This document shows, in pieces, positions 1 to 8,267 of a stretch of DNA of 64,000 nucleotides (within the stretch, counting starts at the first letter, position 1; every line of letters starts with the position of its first letter). Both the position numbers and the translations under genes were made by a program. The stretch is from Yinghuangia elevatio (GTDB lineage Bacteria > Actinomycetota > Actinomycetes > Streptomycetales > Streptomycetaceae). The stretch covers positions 25,486 through 89,485 of the forward strand of contig NZ_JBEZFP010000020.1 of NCBI RefSeq assembly GCF_040649515.1. Reading direction: 5' to 3'. Below the pieces are notes generated by a model. That model did not search any database, was not told where the DNA came from, and worked only from the letters and a program-made list of their open reading frames with translations.

Positions 1-344
1 GCGGCCGGCATCGGCCAGTGGATGAGGTACATGTCGACGTACTCCAGCCCGAGCTTCGCCAGGCTGTCGTCGAACGAGGCAAGCGTGGTGTCGTACCCCT
101 GCCGGCGGTTCCACAGCTTGGTGGTCACGAACAACTCTTCGCGCGGGATGCCGGAGGCGGCGATCGCCGCGCCCACGCCGCTCTCGTTCTCGTACGCCGA
201 GGCCGTGTCGATGCTGCGGTACCCCGCGTCCAGCGCGGCGCGCACCGCCACCTCGGTCTCGGCCGGGGGCACCTGCCATACCCCGAAGCCGAGTTGCGGG
301 ATCGACACGCCATTGTTCAGGGTGATGCTCGGAACGCTGCTCAC
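1..344 (-). CDS. Aldo/keto reductase, N-terminal part (runs off window)
   Basis: The reading frame starts at a GTG (344-342) preceded by GGAGGAACC, a good ribosome binding site, and runs off the left edge after about 114 residues. The N-terminus reads SVPSITLNNGVSIPQLGFG, then GYRSIDTASAYENE, which carries the active-site Asp and Tyr of the aldo/keto reductase fold, then the catalytic Lys segment TKLWN and the strand YVDMYLIHWP. These are hallmarks of the 2,5-diketo-D-gluconate reductase-like AKR5 branch, NADPH-dependent reductases of aldehydes and ketones. Substrate cannot be deduced. The C-terminal cofactor-binding part lies outside the window. Confidence 0.9.
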   Translation of the reverse strand, partial: MSSVPSITLNNGVSIPQLGFGVWQVPPAETEVAVRAALDAGYRSIDTASAYENESGVGAAIAASGIPREELFVTTKLWNRRQGYDTTLASFDDSLAKLGLEYVDMYLIHWPMPA

Positions 345-616
345 GGGTGGTTCCTCCGGACGTTCGGACACGTGGTCTTCCGATCATGTCCAATCGACCG
401 CGCGAACTCCGGCATCCCGCGCCGGAGATCCCCCGGCGGAAGCAATCCGCGTTCAGTCCCGCGACGACGTCGGCCCGGGACGACGTCGGCCCCGGTGCCG
501 GCAAGGCAAATGCGTTGCCAGGCACCGGGGCTGACGGTGAATCAGGTAGCAATCCCGGGAAATCCCAGGGGATCCCGGGTAACCCCGGCGAATTCCCGGG
601 CCGGGCACCGGGAGAT

Positions 617-2200
617 TCAGCCGATCAGAAGGCCCATGCTCCGCGCCCGGTTCAGCCAGTCGGGGTATTCCTCCATCATCAGGTCGAACAACGCCTCGTC
701 CGTGAGGTTCGCGGGGTCGGTCACCGCGAAGAACGCCGCATTGTCGGTGTAGCGGCCCTGGAGGTTGTCGAGTTCCTCCAGGAACGCGAAACCACCGGTG
801 AGCTTTTCGATGAGTTTGTTCTGCAGCCGCTCGGACAGCTTCGGCTTCTTCTTCGGCCCGGTCTGCACGGTGGCCGACGGGTCCACCTTGTCGACCGCCT
901 TCGGCGACGGGCCGATGCCCATGAACTGCCAGAAGATCGGCTCGTAGCTGGAGTACGTCACCTGCTCGCGCGTCAGCTGCTCGGTGCTGGTCATGCCGTC
1001 CGTGATGAACATGACGTACACCGGAACGCGGTCGGCGAGGGGCGCGTGCCGCGGGCCCGAAGTCTTGAAGTAGCTCTCGCGCAGCAGCCGCATCGCCGCG
1101 GCGTAGTCGGTGCCGCCCTCCAGCGGGTAGCGCTGGAGCATCTGGTTCGTCCAGCCCTGGTACTGCTTGAGGTTCAGCGTGCCGGCCTCGTGCCCGTTCT
1201 GGCCGAACAGGAAGACGTCCACCTCGCCGTTGTCGTCGAAGCGCAGGCCGAGCGACAGCACGCGCTCGACGAGCGCCTGCACCTTGCCGGACTGGAAGAG
1301 GTTCTGCATCGACGCGGAGATGTCCAGGCACAGCGCGACGCGCGCGGTGTGCTCGCCGAGGCCGCGCTTCTCCAGGCTGACCGCGGCCTTCTTCGTCAGG
1401 TCGAGGAGCCGCCCGTGGCCCTCCTCGCCGAGACGTTTCTCCATGTTGACGAGCTTCTGCTTCTTCAGGCTGACCGCACCCGACGCCGGGGCCGCCTGCT
1501 GCGTTGCGGGCTGCTGCGGCGCGGGCGGCGCCACGACGGGCGCGGCCGGCGCCGTCGGGAGCGTGCGCACGGCCGGGTTCGGGGCCGTCTGCACCGCGGA
1601 CGGCGGCATCGGCGGCGGCGTGTACCCGGCCGCCGGGGCGGCCGGTGCCTGGGGGGCCGCGGGGGGCTCCGGCTCGGCGTCCACCGCGATGCCGAAGTCG
1701 GTGGCCAGGCCGGCCAGGCCGGACGCGTACCCCTGCCCGACGGCGCGGAACTTCCACGCGCCGTTGCGCAGGTACAGCTCGCCGAACAGGAACGCGGTCT
1801 CGGTCGTGGCGTCCGCGATGTCGAACACCGCGTGCTCGCGACCGGCCTCGTCGAGCAGCTTGAGGGCCAGGCCGGGCACCTGGCCGAACGTGCCGCCGTC
1901 CGCCGACGCGCCCACGACGATGCGCACGACGTCGGCCGGCACGCGGCTCAGGTCGACTCGTATGGCGTCGGTCGCGGTGCCGTCCGCGCCGGTCTGCTTG
2001 CCGGCGTGCGCGACCGCGCCCGACGGGTGCGTGGGCTGGTTGTAGAAGATGAAGTCTTCCTCGCCGCGCACCTTGCCCGTGTCGGCCAGGAGCAGGGCGG
2101 AAACGTCGACGTCCGGCGCACCGCCGGTCCGCCAGGAGACCACCGCACGCAGCGAGGTGGTCGGGACTGGGATGTTCGCGCCTTTGGACATCGTGGTCAT
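617..2200 (-). CDS. TerD-VWA tellurium-resistance/stress-family protein
   Basis: A 527-residue protein from ATG 2200 (a second ATG lies at 2191); the family consensus MTxMxKGxNIPVP supports this region as the start. Residues about 1-175 are a TerD-type calcium-binding beta-sandwich (FIFYNQPTHPSGAV, then ETAFLFGELYLRNGAWKFRAVGQG split over the strand pair). About 180-245 is a Pro/Ala linker. About 265-500 is a von Willebrand factor A domain with the MIDAS motif DISAS at about 293-297, GGTDY and the third site FITDGM. TerD-VWA proteins belong to the Ter-linked stress systems. No TerC, TerB or biosynthetic partner is adjacent, so this is a stand-alone member. A metal-dependent scaffold role is inferred from family knowledge. 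Confidence 0.88.
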   Translation of the reverse strand: MTTMSKGANIPVPTTSLRAVVSWRTGGAPDVDVSALLLADTGKVRGEEDFIFYNQPTHPSGAVAHAGKQTGADGTATDAIRVDLSRVPADVVRIVVGASADGGTFGQVPGLALKLLDEAGREHAVFDIADATTETAFLFGELYLRNGAWKFRAVGQGYASGLAGLATDFGIAVDAEPEPPAAPQAPAAPAAGYTPPPMPPSAVQTAPNPAVRTLPTAPAAPVVAPPAPQQPATQQAAPASGAVSLKKQKLVNMEKRLGEEGHGRLLDLTKKAAVSLEKRGLGEHTARVALCLDISASMQNLFQSGKVQALVERVLSLGLRFDDNGEVDVFLFGQNGHEAGTLNLKQYQGWTNQMLQRYPLEGGTDYAAAMRLLRESYFKTSGPRHAPLADRVPVYVMFITDGMTSTEQLTREQVTYSSYEPIFWQFMGIGPSPKAVDKVDPSATVQTGPKKKPKLSERLQNKLIEKLTGGFAFLEELDNLQGRYTDNAAFFAVTDPANLTDEALFDLMMEEYPDWLNRARSMGLLIG

Positions 2201-2365
2201 GCAGCACATCATGCCCGTTCGGCGGCCCTGTCGGGCGACCGGTCCCGCCATCTCGGCGTGCCTCGTCCGCACGGTCGACACCGGCCTCCTACGTGCGGCC
2301 GATGAGCCGCGGCCGGCGGGCTGCCCGCCCCGGCGCGCCGCCTCCGCCGCGCCATTTCCGCCGCG

Positions 2366-3022
2366 CTATTTCCAGCGGTCGAACGGCCGGTCGAGGACGT
2401 ACCGGCCGTCCGTGCCGCGCAGCAGCACGCGCGTCTCGCCGTTGCCCGGGTTCGACAGGCACTCGAACTCCTCGACCGACCAGTGGAACCAGCGCATGCA
2501 GAACAGCCGCATGGTCAGGCCGTGGGTGACCAGCAGGACGTTGCGGTCCGGGCCGTACCGCACCGCGTGCCGGGCGAAGTCGCGGTGCATGGTCTCCAGG
2601 AACGAGCTCACCCGGTCGTACACGTCCGCGCCGCTCTCGCCGTGCGCGAAGCGGTAGTAGAAGTGCCCGTACGCGTCCCGGTCCGCCCGCTGGCGCTCCA
2701 TGTCGACGAGGTCCTGGATGTTGCCCCAGTCCTGCTCGCGCAGCCGCGGCTCCTCCTTGGCGCGGGTGCGCTCGGGGTCGAGGCCCAGCAGCCGGAAGGT
2801 CTCGCGGGTGCGGCGGTACGGCGACACGAACGCCGTCACGTGCTCGGTGCCGAACAGCGCGCGGAGCTCGCGCCCGGCATCCTCGACCTGCTCGCGCCCG
2901 CGCTCGGTGAGCTCCAGCGCGTGGTCCGGCACCCGCTCGTAGATCGTCGGGTCGACGTTGCCCTGCGACTCGCCGTGCCGGACCAGGACGATGCGCTTGG
3001 GGCGCGCGGCGGTGTCGATCAT
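2366..3022 (-). CDS. Histidine phosphatase (phosphoglycerate mutase-like) family protein
   Basis: 218 residues from ATG 3022. The RHG catalytic signature is at residues 14-17 (LVRHGESQGN), with the phosphohistidine. SPYRRTRET supplies the second active-site arginine and VTHGLTMR supplies the distal histidine, so all catalytic positions are intact. The family covers phosphoglycerate mutases, fructose-bisphosphatases and broad-specificity phosphatases; the sequence does not fix a substrate. The gene is transcribed away from the cold-shock gene. It lies in the same direction as the TerD-VWA gene, with a gap of about 165 bases, so co-transcription is possible but unproven. Confidence 0.87.
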   Translation of the reverse strand: MIDTAARPKRIVLVRHGESQGNVDPTIYERVPDHALELTERGREQVEDAGRELRALFGTEHVTAFVSPYRRTRETFRLLGLDPERTRAKEEPRLREQDWGNIQDLVDMERQRADRDAYGHFYYRFAHGESGADVYDRVSSFLETMHRDFARHAVRYGPDRNVLLVTHGLTMRLFCMRWFHWSVEEFECLSNPGNGETRVLLRGTDGRYVLDRPFDRWK

Positions 3023-3164
3023 GCCCGGACTCTACGGCCCCGGGCCCGCTGCGACACGCCCCCGGCACGGCTGCGACCTGCGGCGATTCCCATATTTCGC
3101 GGTTGGCCGGGTGGGTGTGCTAACGTCTTACTCGTTGCAGTTGTGGTTCCCAGCGAAATCTGTG

Positions 3165-3200
3165 TGCACCTGTCGAGTTGTAACGACAGGTGCATTTTTT
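3165..3200 (+). terminator. Perfect hairpin plus T6 in the cold-shock gene leader (attenuator-like)
   Basis: An 11-bp perfect stem (TGCACCTGTCG, 3165-3175, with CGACAGGTGCA, 3184-3194) closes an 8-nt loop and is followed directly by TTTTTT (3195-3200). This is the form of an intrinsic terminator. It lies 122 bases before the csp start codon and after a divergently oriented gene, so no upstream + strand gene needs it. It is best read as a leader element of csp, either an attenuator or a temperature-responsive structure. Confidence 0.6.
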
Positions 3201-3321
3201 GGTTTCGGTGGATGTTTTCGGTATCGGTGCTTGCGCCGTTTCCCGAATTCAGGGTGATCATCACAGCGACACCGGATCCGCGAGGTGCGGATTCGTGGAC
3301 CTTCCCCTGAAGGAGAGAAAT

Positions 3322-3528
3322 ATGGCTACCGGTACCGTCAAGTGGTTCAACTCGGAAAAGGGCTTCGGCTTCATCGCGCAGGACGGCGGCGGCGACGACG
3401 TCTTCGCCCACTTCTCCGCCATCCAGGCGAACGGCTTCCGTGAGCTCGTCGAGGGCCAGCAGGTCGAGTTCGACGTGGTCCAGGGCCAGAAGGGCCTGCA
3501 GGCGGAGAACATCCGCACGATTGGCTGA
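3322..3528 (+). CDS. Cold-shock protein (CspA family)
   Basis: 68 residues from ATG 3322, with AGGAGAG just upstream (3311-3317). The nucleic-acid binding motifs are both present: RNP1 as KGFGFI and RNP2 as VFAHFS, in the order MATGTVKWFN, KGFGFI, DVFAHFS. The protein is a single OB-fold that binds single-stranded RNA or DNA and melts RNA secondary structure. Its length and sequence match Streptomyces CspA/ScoF-type proteins. A long leader of at least 150 bases contains a terminator-like hairpin, in line with post-transcriptional control known for csp genes in other bacteria. Confidence 0.96.
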   Translation: MATGTVKWFNSEKGFGFIAQDGGGDDVFAHFSAIQANGFRELVEGQQVEFDVVQGQKGLQAENIRTIG

Positions 3529-3545
3529 GCCTCCCGCTCACTCAC

Positions 3546-3590
3546 CCGCAGGGGCTCGTACCGGCGTTTCGCCGGTACGAGCCCCTGCGG
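3546..3590. terminator. Bidirectional terminator between csp and the MFS gene
   Basis: A 21-bp perfect inverted repeat (3546-3566 with 3570-3590) with a TTT loop lies 18 bases after the csp stop codon and about 50 bases before the end of the convergent MFS gene. It lacks a T-run, as is common for GC-rich actinomycete terminators, and would serve both strands. Confidence 0.85.
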
Positions 3591-3639
3591 CGTTGTACCG
3601 CCTTCCCCGCAATTGCTGCGCCGCCGTACCGCGTACGCG

Positions 3640-5385
3640 CTACCGGTCGCTCTCCGCGGTCTCGCTCTCCTCCGTCCCGCGCACCAGCTCGGCCAGCTCG
3701 GCGTCCACCTTGCGGGCGTGTTCCTCCGCGTCCGCGCGCGCCTTGCGCGGATCCCAGCGCCCGGCCATCAGGAACACCGTCGGCAGGAACAGCGCCTGGC
3801 ACGCGATGGTGAACCACCACCACCGCTCCCACTCGTCCGGAGCCCGCTCCTGGGCCGCGAGGACGTCAGGGGCGTACTTGTCCAACGTGCGCAGGGCCTC
3901 CGCCTTCTCCTGGACCTGGAGGAGCTTCTCCAGCCCCACGGTCTGGATGGCCCTGGCCAGCAGCTCCGGCGGGATGTCCTCCTGCCGGGGGTACGCGTCC
4001 AGTTCGGCGAACAGCCCCGGGTTGGCCTGCACCGTCTCGGCCGCGGGGCCCGCCTCCGCGGCGGCGGCCTGGACCTTCGCGCTGTCGTTCACCAGCGGGG
4101 TGACCGCCGTGACGATGATCGGGGTGAAGATCGCCGACACCGACACGATGACGCGCAGCGTCCAGCCCCACACCGCCAGGCCGATCGCGGTCGCCGCCGG
4201 GTTGTGCCGCTCGACCGTCTCGGTGAACGCGGCCATCCACGGCGCGAAGGTGAAGCCGCTGAACACGCCGATGCCGACCAGCAGCCAGGCGGAGTGGTAG
4301 TAGCCCGTCCCGGGGTCGTCGGTGCGCATCAGGAACAGCAGGGTGAAGAACACCGTGCCGACGCCGCCCAGGATCATGAACGGTTTTCGCACCTTGAGGA
4401 GGTCGGACACGATGCCGACGAACACCAGCGACAGCGCGTTGGCCACCCAGTACCAGTTGGCCAGGGCGTTCGTCCGCTGTTCGGAGTAGCCGAACACGGT
4501 GGCGTAGTACACGACCAGGTTGCCGACCGCCGAGTAGTAGAACATCAGGTGCAGGCCGATGCCCACGGCCGGGCCCACGATGTCCAGCCGCATCATCTGC
4601 CGCCACTGGCCCTTGAGTATCTGCTCGGTGTCCAGGCCGCGGGCCTTGGCCTCGACGAGGGCCTGGTCGCGCAGGCTCACCATCAGCTGGTCGCGTAGCG
4701 GCGGCGACAGCTCGCGAAGGCCGAAGAAGGCGATCACGAACACCCCGAGGCCCGCGTACCCGGCGAACCGGAACTGGTCCTCCCAGCCGTGGGTGTCCAG
4801 GGTGTGGCTGGTCACGATCGTCGTGGTCAGCGAGCCGATGACCGGGCCCAGCGTCCAGAAGCCCATCGCCGCGGCCCGGCCGATCTGCGGCGAGAAGTCG
4901 CGGATCAGGGCGGGGGAGGCGACCAGGACGATGCCCTCGACGAAGCTCACGATGGCCATGTAGACCATCAGTTGCGTCTTGGACTCGGCGTTGGGCACCG
5001 CGAAGACGATGAGCAGGCCCACCAGGAGCAGGCCGTACACCACGAGGTTCGCACGGCCCCAGCGGTCCGCGAGCCCGGCCAGCAGCGACGCGAAGGCACC
5101 GGCCAGGTTGCCCACCACGGAGATCATCGTGGCGAACATGTACGTCATGCCGAACTCGGAGATCAGGGACGTCGACACCGAGTACTGCACGTACAACTCG
5201 TAGTACAGGACGATGCCGGCCAGAGTCGAGATGAACAGGTAGAAGACCCGCGGGCCGGTCCCCGGATAGCGGTCGAGCTGCCGATTCCACAGTGGCCCCA
5301 GGGGATTTCGGGGCGGAGCGGCCGCCGCGGCGGGCTCGGGTTCTCTTGCGCCGGCGTCACCCCTCGGCGACGTGGTTTCGGACAT
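3640..5385 (-). CDS. MFS transporter, sugar-porter-like
   Basis: 581 residues from ATG 5385, chosen because GAGGAGG lies 6 bases upstream; longer in-frame starts lack this. A hydrophilic N-terminus of about 45 residues precedes roughly 12 hydrophobic segments. MFS loop motifs are recognisable: GLADRWGRANLVVYG after helix 2, and a central cytoplasmic loop with RQMMRLDIVGP. A C-terminal hydrophilic tail follows, with an inserted Ala/Glu-rich stretch between late helices (about 430-510). Inner-membrane exporter or importer; the substrate is unknown. It converges on csp across the shared terminator. Confidence 0.88.
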   Translation of the reverse strand: MSETTSPRGDAGAREPEPAAAAAPPRNPLGPLWNRQLDRYPGTGPRVFYLFISTLAGIVLYYELYVQYSVSTSLISEFGMTYMFATMISVVGNLAGAFASLLAGLADRWGRANLVVYGLLLVGLLIVFAVPNAESKTQLMVYMAIVSFVEGIVLVASPALIRDFSPQIGRAAAMGFWTLGPVIGSLTTTIVTSHTLDTHGWEDQFRFAGYAGLGVFVIAFFGLRELSPPLRDQLMVSLRDQALVEAKARGLDTEQILKGQWRQMMRLDIVGPAVGIGLHLMFYYSAVGNLVVYYATVFGYSEQRTNALANWYWVANALSLVFVGIVSDLLKVRKPFMILGGVGTVFFTLLFLMRTDDPGTGYYHSAWLLVGIGVFSGFTFAPWMAAFTETVERHNPAATAIGLAVWGWTLRVIVSVSAIFTPIIVTAVTPLVNDSAKVQAAAAEAGPAAETVQANPGLFAELDAYPRQEDIPPELLARAIQTVGLEKLLQVQEKAEALRTLDKYAPDVLAAQERAPDEWERWWWFTIACQALFLPTVFLMAGRWDPRKARADAEEHARKVDAELAELVRGTEESETAESDR

Positions 5386-5598
5386 GCGGCCTCCTCGGAG
5401 CGCCCGGGACATGAGCGGTGCGGATTGCCGAACTGGTCGGTGCCAAATGCGTGATGCGGCATGCACGGTGCGAAGAGCGGAGGCGAGCGTAGTGCCGGGC
5501 GGTTACACGTACCAGAGGCATAGCTAACGTTCGATCGGTAATTTGCCCGGTCGGTACGTTTCGCCCGCTCCGGGCGGCTCCCCGCGGTCCCGGTCCCG

Positions 5599-6261
5599 CT
5601 ATTCGGGCACCATCAGCGCGGGCCTGCGCGGGTCGTCCCAGCGCACGACGAAGTCGGCCGACTCCTCGGGGAAGCACTCCGCGCGGTAGCGGTCGTACGC
5701 CGGCAGCGTCCACCGCGCGTCGGCGTCGGTGCGGCGTTCCAGCGCGCCCGGGGACAGGCTCAGATGCACCGTCAGATCGATCGGGAGGCCACGCCCGATC
5801 AGCAGCGCACCGTCGAGCAGCAACACGCCGCCCGGCGGGAGTTCGACGTACGCGGCGCGGGTGGCCCGGTCGCGCCCGACGTCCCACAGGCTCGGCAGCA
5901 CCCGCCCGTCGCCGCCCGGGCCCAGGGGATCCAGCACCTCGCGCTGCAGGCCCTTCTCGTCGAGCCACGACCAGTAGAACGAGTCGGCGTCGTGGCGCCC
6001 GTGTTCGAGCCGGACCGACGCGGGGCGCAGGAAGTCGTCGGCGGACACCCGCTGCACAGGGTGCCCGGCGGTCCGCAAGGGCGCCACCATCGCATCGGCG
6101 AGGACGCCCGGCTCCGCCGCCGCGGCACCGTCGACCGCGACGCGCAGCCACCCGCCCTCCGGCACCCGGCCGACGACCACCTCGGCGAGATACCCGGCCA
6201 GCGCCGCGGGAGTAAGAGGACGTACGCGCACATCCCCATCCTGCCCGCTCGCCCCGCCCAT
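5599..6261 (-). CDS. Uridine-kinase-like protein lacking a canonical P-loop
   Basis: About 220 residues from ATG 6261 (start uncertain, weak ribosome site). The layout is that of nucleoside/uridine kinases: LRVAVDGAAAAEP at the phosphate-binding loop position, VSADDFLRPASVRLEHG, SFYWSWLDEKGLQREVLDPLG, then a Walker-B-like VLLLDGALLIGRGLP and WTLPAYDRYRAECFPEESADFVVRWDDPRRPALM. The loop that should read GxxxxGKS/T is DGAAAAEPGVL, without the invariant Lys and Ser/Thr. I recall similar loops in actinobacterial homologues, so this looks like a lineage trait and not a broken gene. Kinase activity is doubtful. Confidence 0.72.
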   Translation of the reverse strand: MGGASGQDGDVRVRPLTPAALAGYLAEVVVGRVPEGGWLRVAVDGAAAAEPGVLADAMVAPLRTAGHPVQRVSADDFLRPASVRLEHGRHDADSFYWSWLDEKGLQREVLDPLGPGGDGRVLPSLWDVGRDRATRAAYVELPPGGVLLLDGALLIGRGLPIDLTVHLSLSPGALERRTDADARWTLPAYDRYRAECFPEESADFVVRWDDPRRPALMVPE

Positions 6262-6360
6262 ACGTCGAGCGGCAGGCCGCGGGGCGGCGTCACGATGCCT
6301 CTGCCGCGGCTGACAGGTCACCGCATCGGCCCGGATTGTCCGTCGGCTTATGCTTTCGAG

Positions 6361-6798
6361 ATGAACGATCCCTCCGCCCTCCCGCCCGCCGAGTTCGGGT
6401 TTCCCGGCGCGCTGCGCGACAAGCTCGTGGCGGCGATCCTGGCGGGGGAGAAGACGTCGACGACCGGGCTGCTCGTCGACTACGAGGTCTGCGGCGAGTC
6501 GCTGCCCGTCGTGGGTGCGCGCCGCGCCGTCGTCGACTCGGACATGCGGCCGGTGGCGGTCATCGAGGTGACCGAGGTACGCACCTTGCCGCTGCGCGAC
6601 GTCGACTGGCCGCACGTCCGCGACGAGGGCGAAGGGGACGACTCCATCGCCTCGTGGCGGGCGGCCCACGAACGGTTCTGGCACAGCCCGGAAATGCGCG
6701 AGGCGCTGGGCGACCCGGACTTCGAGGTCGACGACGAGACCGTCGTGGTGGCCGAGCGCTTCCGCCTGGTCGAACGCCTCCAGAGCCCGGACGTCTAG
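6361..6798 (+). CDS. ASCH domain-containing protein
   Basis: 145 residues from ATG 6361. FPGALRDKLVAAILAGEKTSTTGLL carries the ASCH-signature basic and GxKT segment, followed by the beta-barrel region (GARRAVVDSDMRPVAVIEVTEV) and a helix-rich tail with SWRAAHERFW. ASCH domains are PUA-like folds thought to bind RNA or nucleotides; some act as N4-acetylcytidine amidohydrolases (YqfB type). The gene is divergent from the kinase-like gene, about 100 bases away, and converges on the GNAT gene. Its stop codon lies inside a shared stem-loop. Confidence 0.85.
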   Translation: MNDPSALPPAEFGFPGALRDKLVAAILAGEKTSTTGLLVDYEVCGESLPVVGARRAVVDSDMRPVAVIEVTEVRTLPLRDVDWPHVRDEGEGDDSIASWRAAHERFWHSPEMREALGDPDFEVDDETVVVAERFRLVERLQSPDV

Positions 6799-6843
6799 TG
6801 CTGTGACCGGAAGGGTTCACCGCTTCCCGGCCGCAGCACTAGA
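6794..6843. terminator. Stem-loop embracing the stop codons of two convergent genes
   Basis: TCTAGTGCTG (6794-6803) pairs perfectly with CAGCACTAGA (6834-6843), and an inner CCGGAAG/CTTCCCGG stem can form. The TAG stop of the + strand ASCH gene (6796-6798) and the TAG stop of the - strand GNAT gene (6839-6841) sit in opposite arms of the stem. Likely a bidirectional terminator. Confidence 0.65.
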
Positions 6844-7273
6844 AGTTCTGCTGGTAGACCATGAAGCCGCGGTTCTGGGCGACCTTGTCGTAGAGCTTGC
6901 GGGCGGTGTCGTTGTGCGCCTGGGTGTGCCAGTACAGGCGCGCGCAGTCGTGCGCCCGCGCCCAGTCGGAGACCGCCGCGATCAGGGCGCGTGCGACGCC
7001 CTTCCCGCGTACGTCCTCCGCGGTGAACAGGTCTTGGAGGTAGCACACGTCCGCGGACGTGGTGCTCGCGTGCACGAGGAAGTGCGCGATGCCGACGAGG
7101 CGGCCGTCGAGTGTCGCGCCCAAGGCGTGGATGCGGGTGTCGGCCTGGAACCCGGACCAGGCCCGGGCGAACGCCTCCGGCGGCAACACCCTTTCGTAGA
7201 AGGTGTTGTAGCCGGTGAACAGCTCTTCCCAGGCGGGCCGGTCCTCGGGTGTCAGCTTGGCGATACTGATCAT
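6839..7273 (-). CDS. GNAT family N-acetyltransferase
   Basis: 144 residues from ATG 7273. The acetyl-CoA pyrophosphate loop is RGKGVARAL (motif A, Q/RxxGxG/A), preceded by the strand CYLQDLFTAEDV and followed by LYWHTQAHNDTARKLYDKVAQNRGFMVYQ (motif B). It transfers an acetyl group from acetyl-CoA to an amine, but the acceptor is unknown. The protein is a complete single domain. Confidence 0.9.
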   Translation of the reverse strand: MISIAKLTPEDRPAWEELFTGYNTFYERVLPPEAFARAWSGFQADTRIHALGATLDGRLVGIAHFLVHASTTSADVCYLQDLFTAEDVRGKGVARALIAAVSDWARAHDCARLYWHTQAHNDTARKLYDKVAQNRGFMVYQQNF

Positions 7274-7292
7274 GCGCTCGATCCTCGGCCCT

Positions 7293-7321
7293 TCGGTGGT
7301 CGGTGGTCGGTGGTCGGTGGG
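7293..7321. repeat. 7-bp tandem repeat (GGTGGTC)
   Basis: Three to four copies of a 7-bp unit (GGTCGGT register) lie between the GNAT start and the end of the enoyl-CoA hydratase gene, in non-coding DNA. It is probably slippage-generated. Confidence 0.7.
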
Positions 7322-7385
7322 CGGCGGTCCAGGTCGCCGGGTCGGTCACGTCAGACCGGGGGCGAGCCGGGTCGGTACGTCCCGC

Positions 7386-8147
7386 TCAGTCCGCCCAGCG
7401 CGGCGGGCGGTGTTCCCTGCGGGCGCGCATGCCCTCGGCGGCCTCTTCGGAGGCGAAGAGCTTGGCGGACAGGCGTACCGTCGCGGCGCCGTCGGTGGCC
7501 ACGCGTTCCGCGAGCGCGGCGTTGAGCAGCTTCTTGGTCTCGACCAGGCCCTGACGGGACGCCAGGCGCAGGCCCGCGAGCAGGTGTTCGGCTGCGGTGT
7601 CGGTGCCTTCGACGCCGTCACCGGCCAGCGTGAGCAGCCCGATGCGCGCCGCCTCGGTGCCGTCGAACTCCTCGCCGGTGAGGAAGTACCGGCCGGCGGC
7701 GCGCGGGTCCAGGCGCGGCAGAGTGCTCAGCGAGATGATCGCGGGCGCGAGGCCCAGGCGTACTTCGGAGAACGCGAACGACGTCGACGCGGGGGCCACC
7801 GCGAGGTCGCACGCGCCGACCAGGCCCAGGCCGCCGGCGCGGGCGTTGCCGCGCAGATGCGCGAGCACCGGGACGGGCAGCTCGATGATCGCCGCGAGCA
7901 GGTCGAGCAGCCGCTGCGTACCGCGCTCCATGCCGCCCGCGGCGGCTTCCTTGAGGTCGGCGCCGGCGCAGAAGGTCGGGCCGGTGTGGGTGAGGACGAC
8001 CGCGCGTACGGACGCGTCCGCGGCGACGGCGGCCAGGTGCGCGTCCAGTTCGTCCATGAGCGCCGCCGACAGCGCGTTGCGGTTGGCGGGCGAGTCGAGC
8101 GTGACGGTGGCGATCGCGGCGTCGTGGGTGCGGGTCACCAGGGGCAT
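7386..8147 (-). CDS. Enoyl-CoA hydratase/isomerase family, probably methylglutaconyl-CoA hydratase
   Basis: 253 residues from ATG 8147. It has a crotonase fold with oxyanion-hole segments FCAGADLKE (about 60-68) and GNARAGGLGLVGACD (about 98-112). The first catalytic Glu position of classical hydratases is replaced in GGLGLVGA, while the second is kept in FSEVRLGLAPAIIS. That pattern, with APAVIS-type sequence, is shared with LiuC/AUH methylglutaconyl-CoA hydratases of leucine breakdown. The gene sits beside a TetR gene and opposite a methylcrotonyl-CoA carboxylase operon, which supports that role. Substrate assignment remains an inference. Confidence 0.8.
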   Translation of the reverse strand: MPLVTRTHDAAIATVTLDSPANRNALSAALMDELDAHLAAVAADASVRAVVLTHTGPTFCAGADLKEAAAGGMERGTQRLLDLLAAIIELPVPVLAHLRGNARAGGLGLVGACDLAVAPASTSFAFSEVRLGLAPAIISLSTLPRLDPRAAGRYFLTGEEFDGTEAARIGLLTLAGDGVEGTDTAAEHLLAGLRLASRQGLVETKKLLNAALAERVATDGAATVRLSAKLFASEEAAEGMRARREHRPPRWAD

Positions 8148-8267
8148 CGGCGTACGTCCTCGGGGTGTCGGCTGGGCTTCGGCGGGCGGGTCGGCAGGGG
8201 CCGGCGGGAGTCGGTGCGGGCCCGCGCAAGGTGGAACGGCCCGTTCGGGGCGGTCGGCGCGCAGTGG

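Noticed and set aside
617..2200. Complete tellurite-resistance (ter) operon
   Set aside because: Only a TerD-VWA gene is present here, and the TerD-CAP gene is about 48 kb away; TerB, TerC and biosynthetic ter genes are absent.
347..2305. Long open frames on the opposite strand of the TerD-VWA gene
   Set aside because: They are high-GC shadow frames, with Arg/Ala/Pro-rich products lacking any family motif; the - strand gene has clear TerD and VWA motifs.
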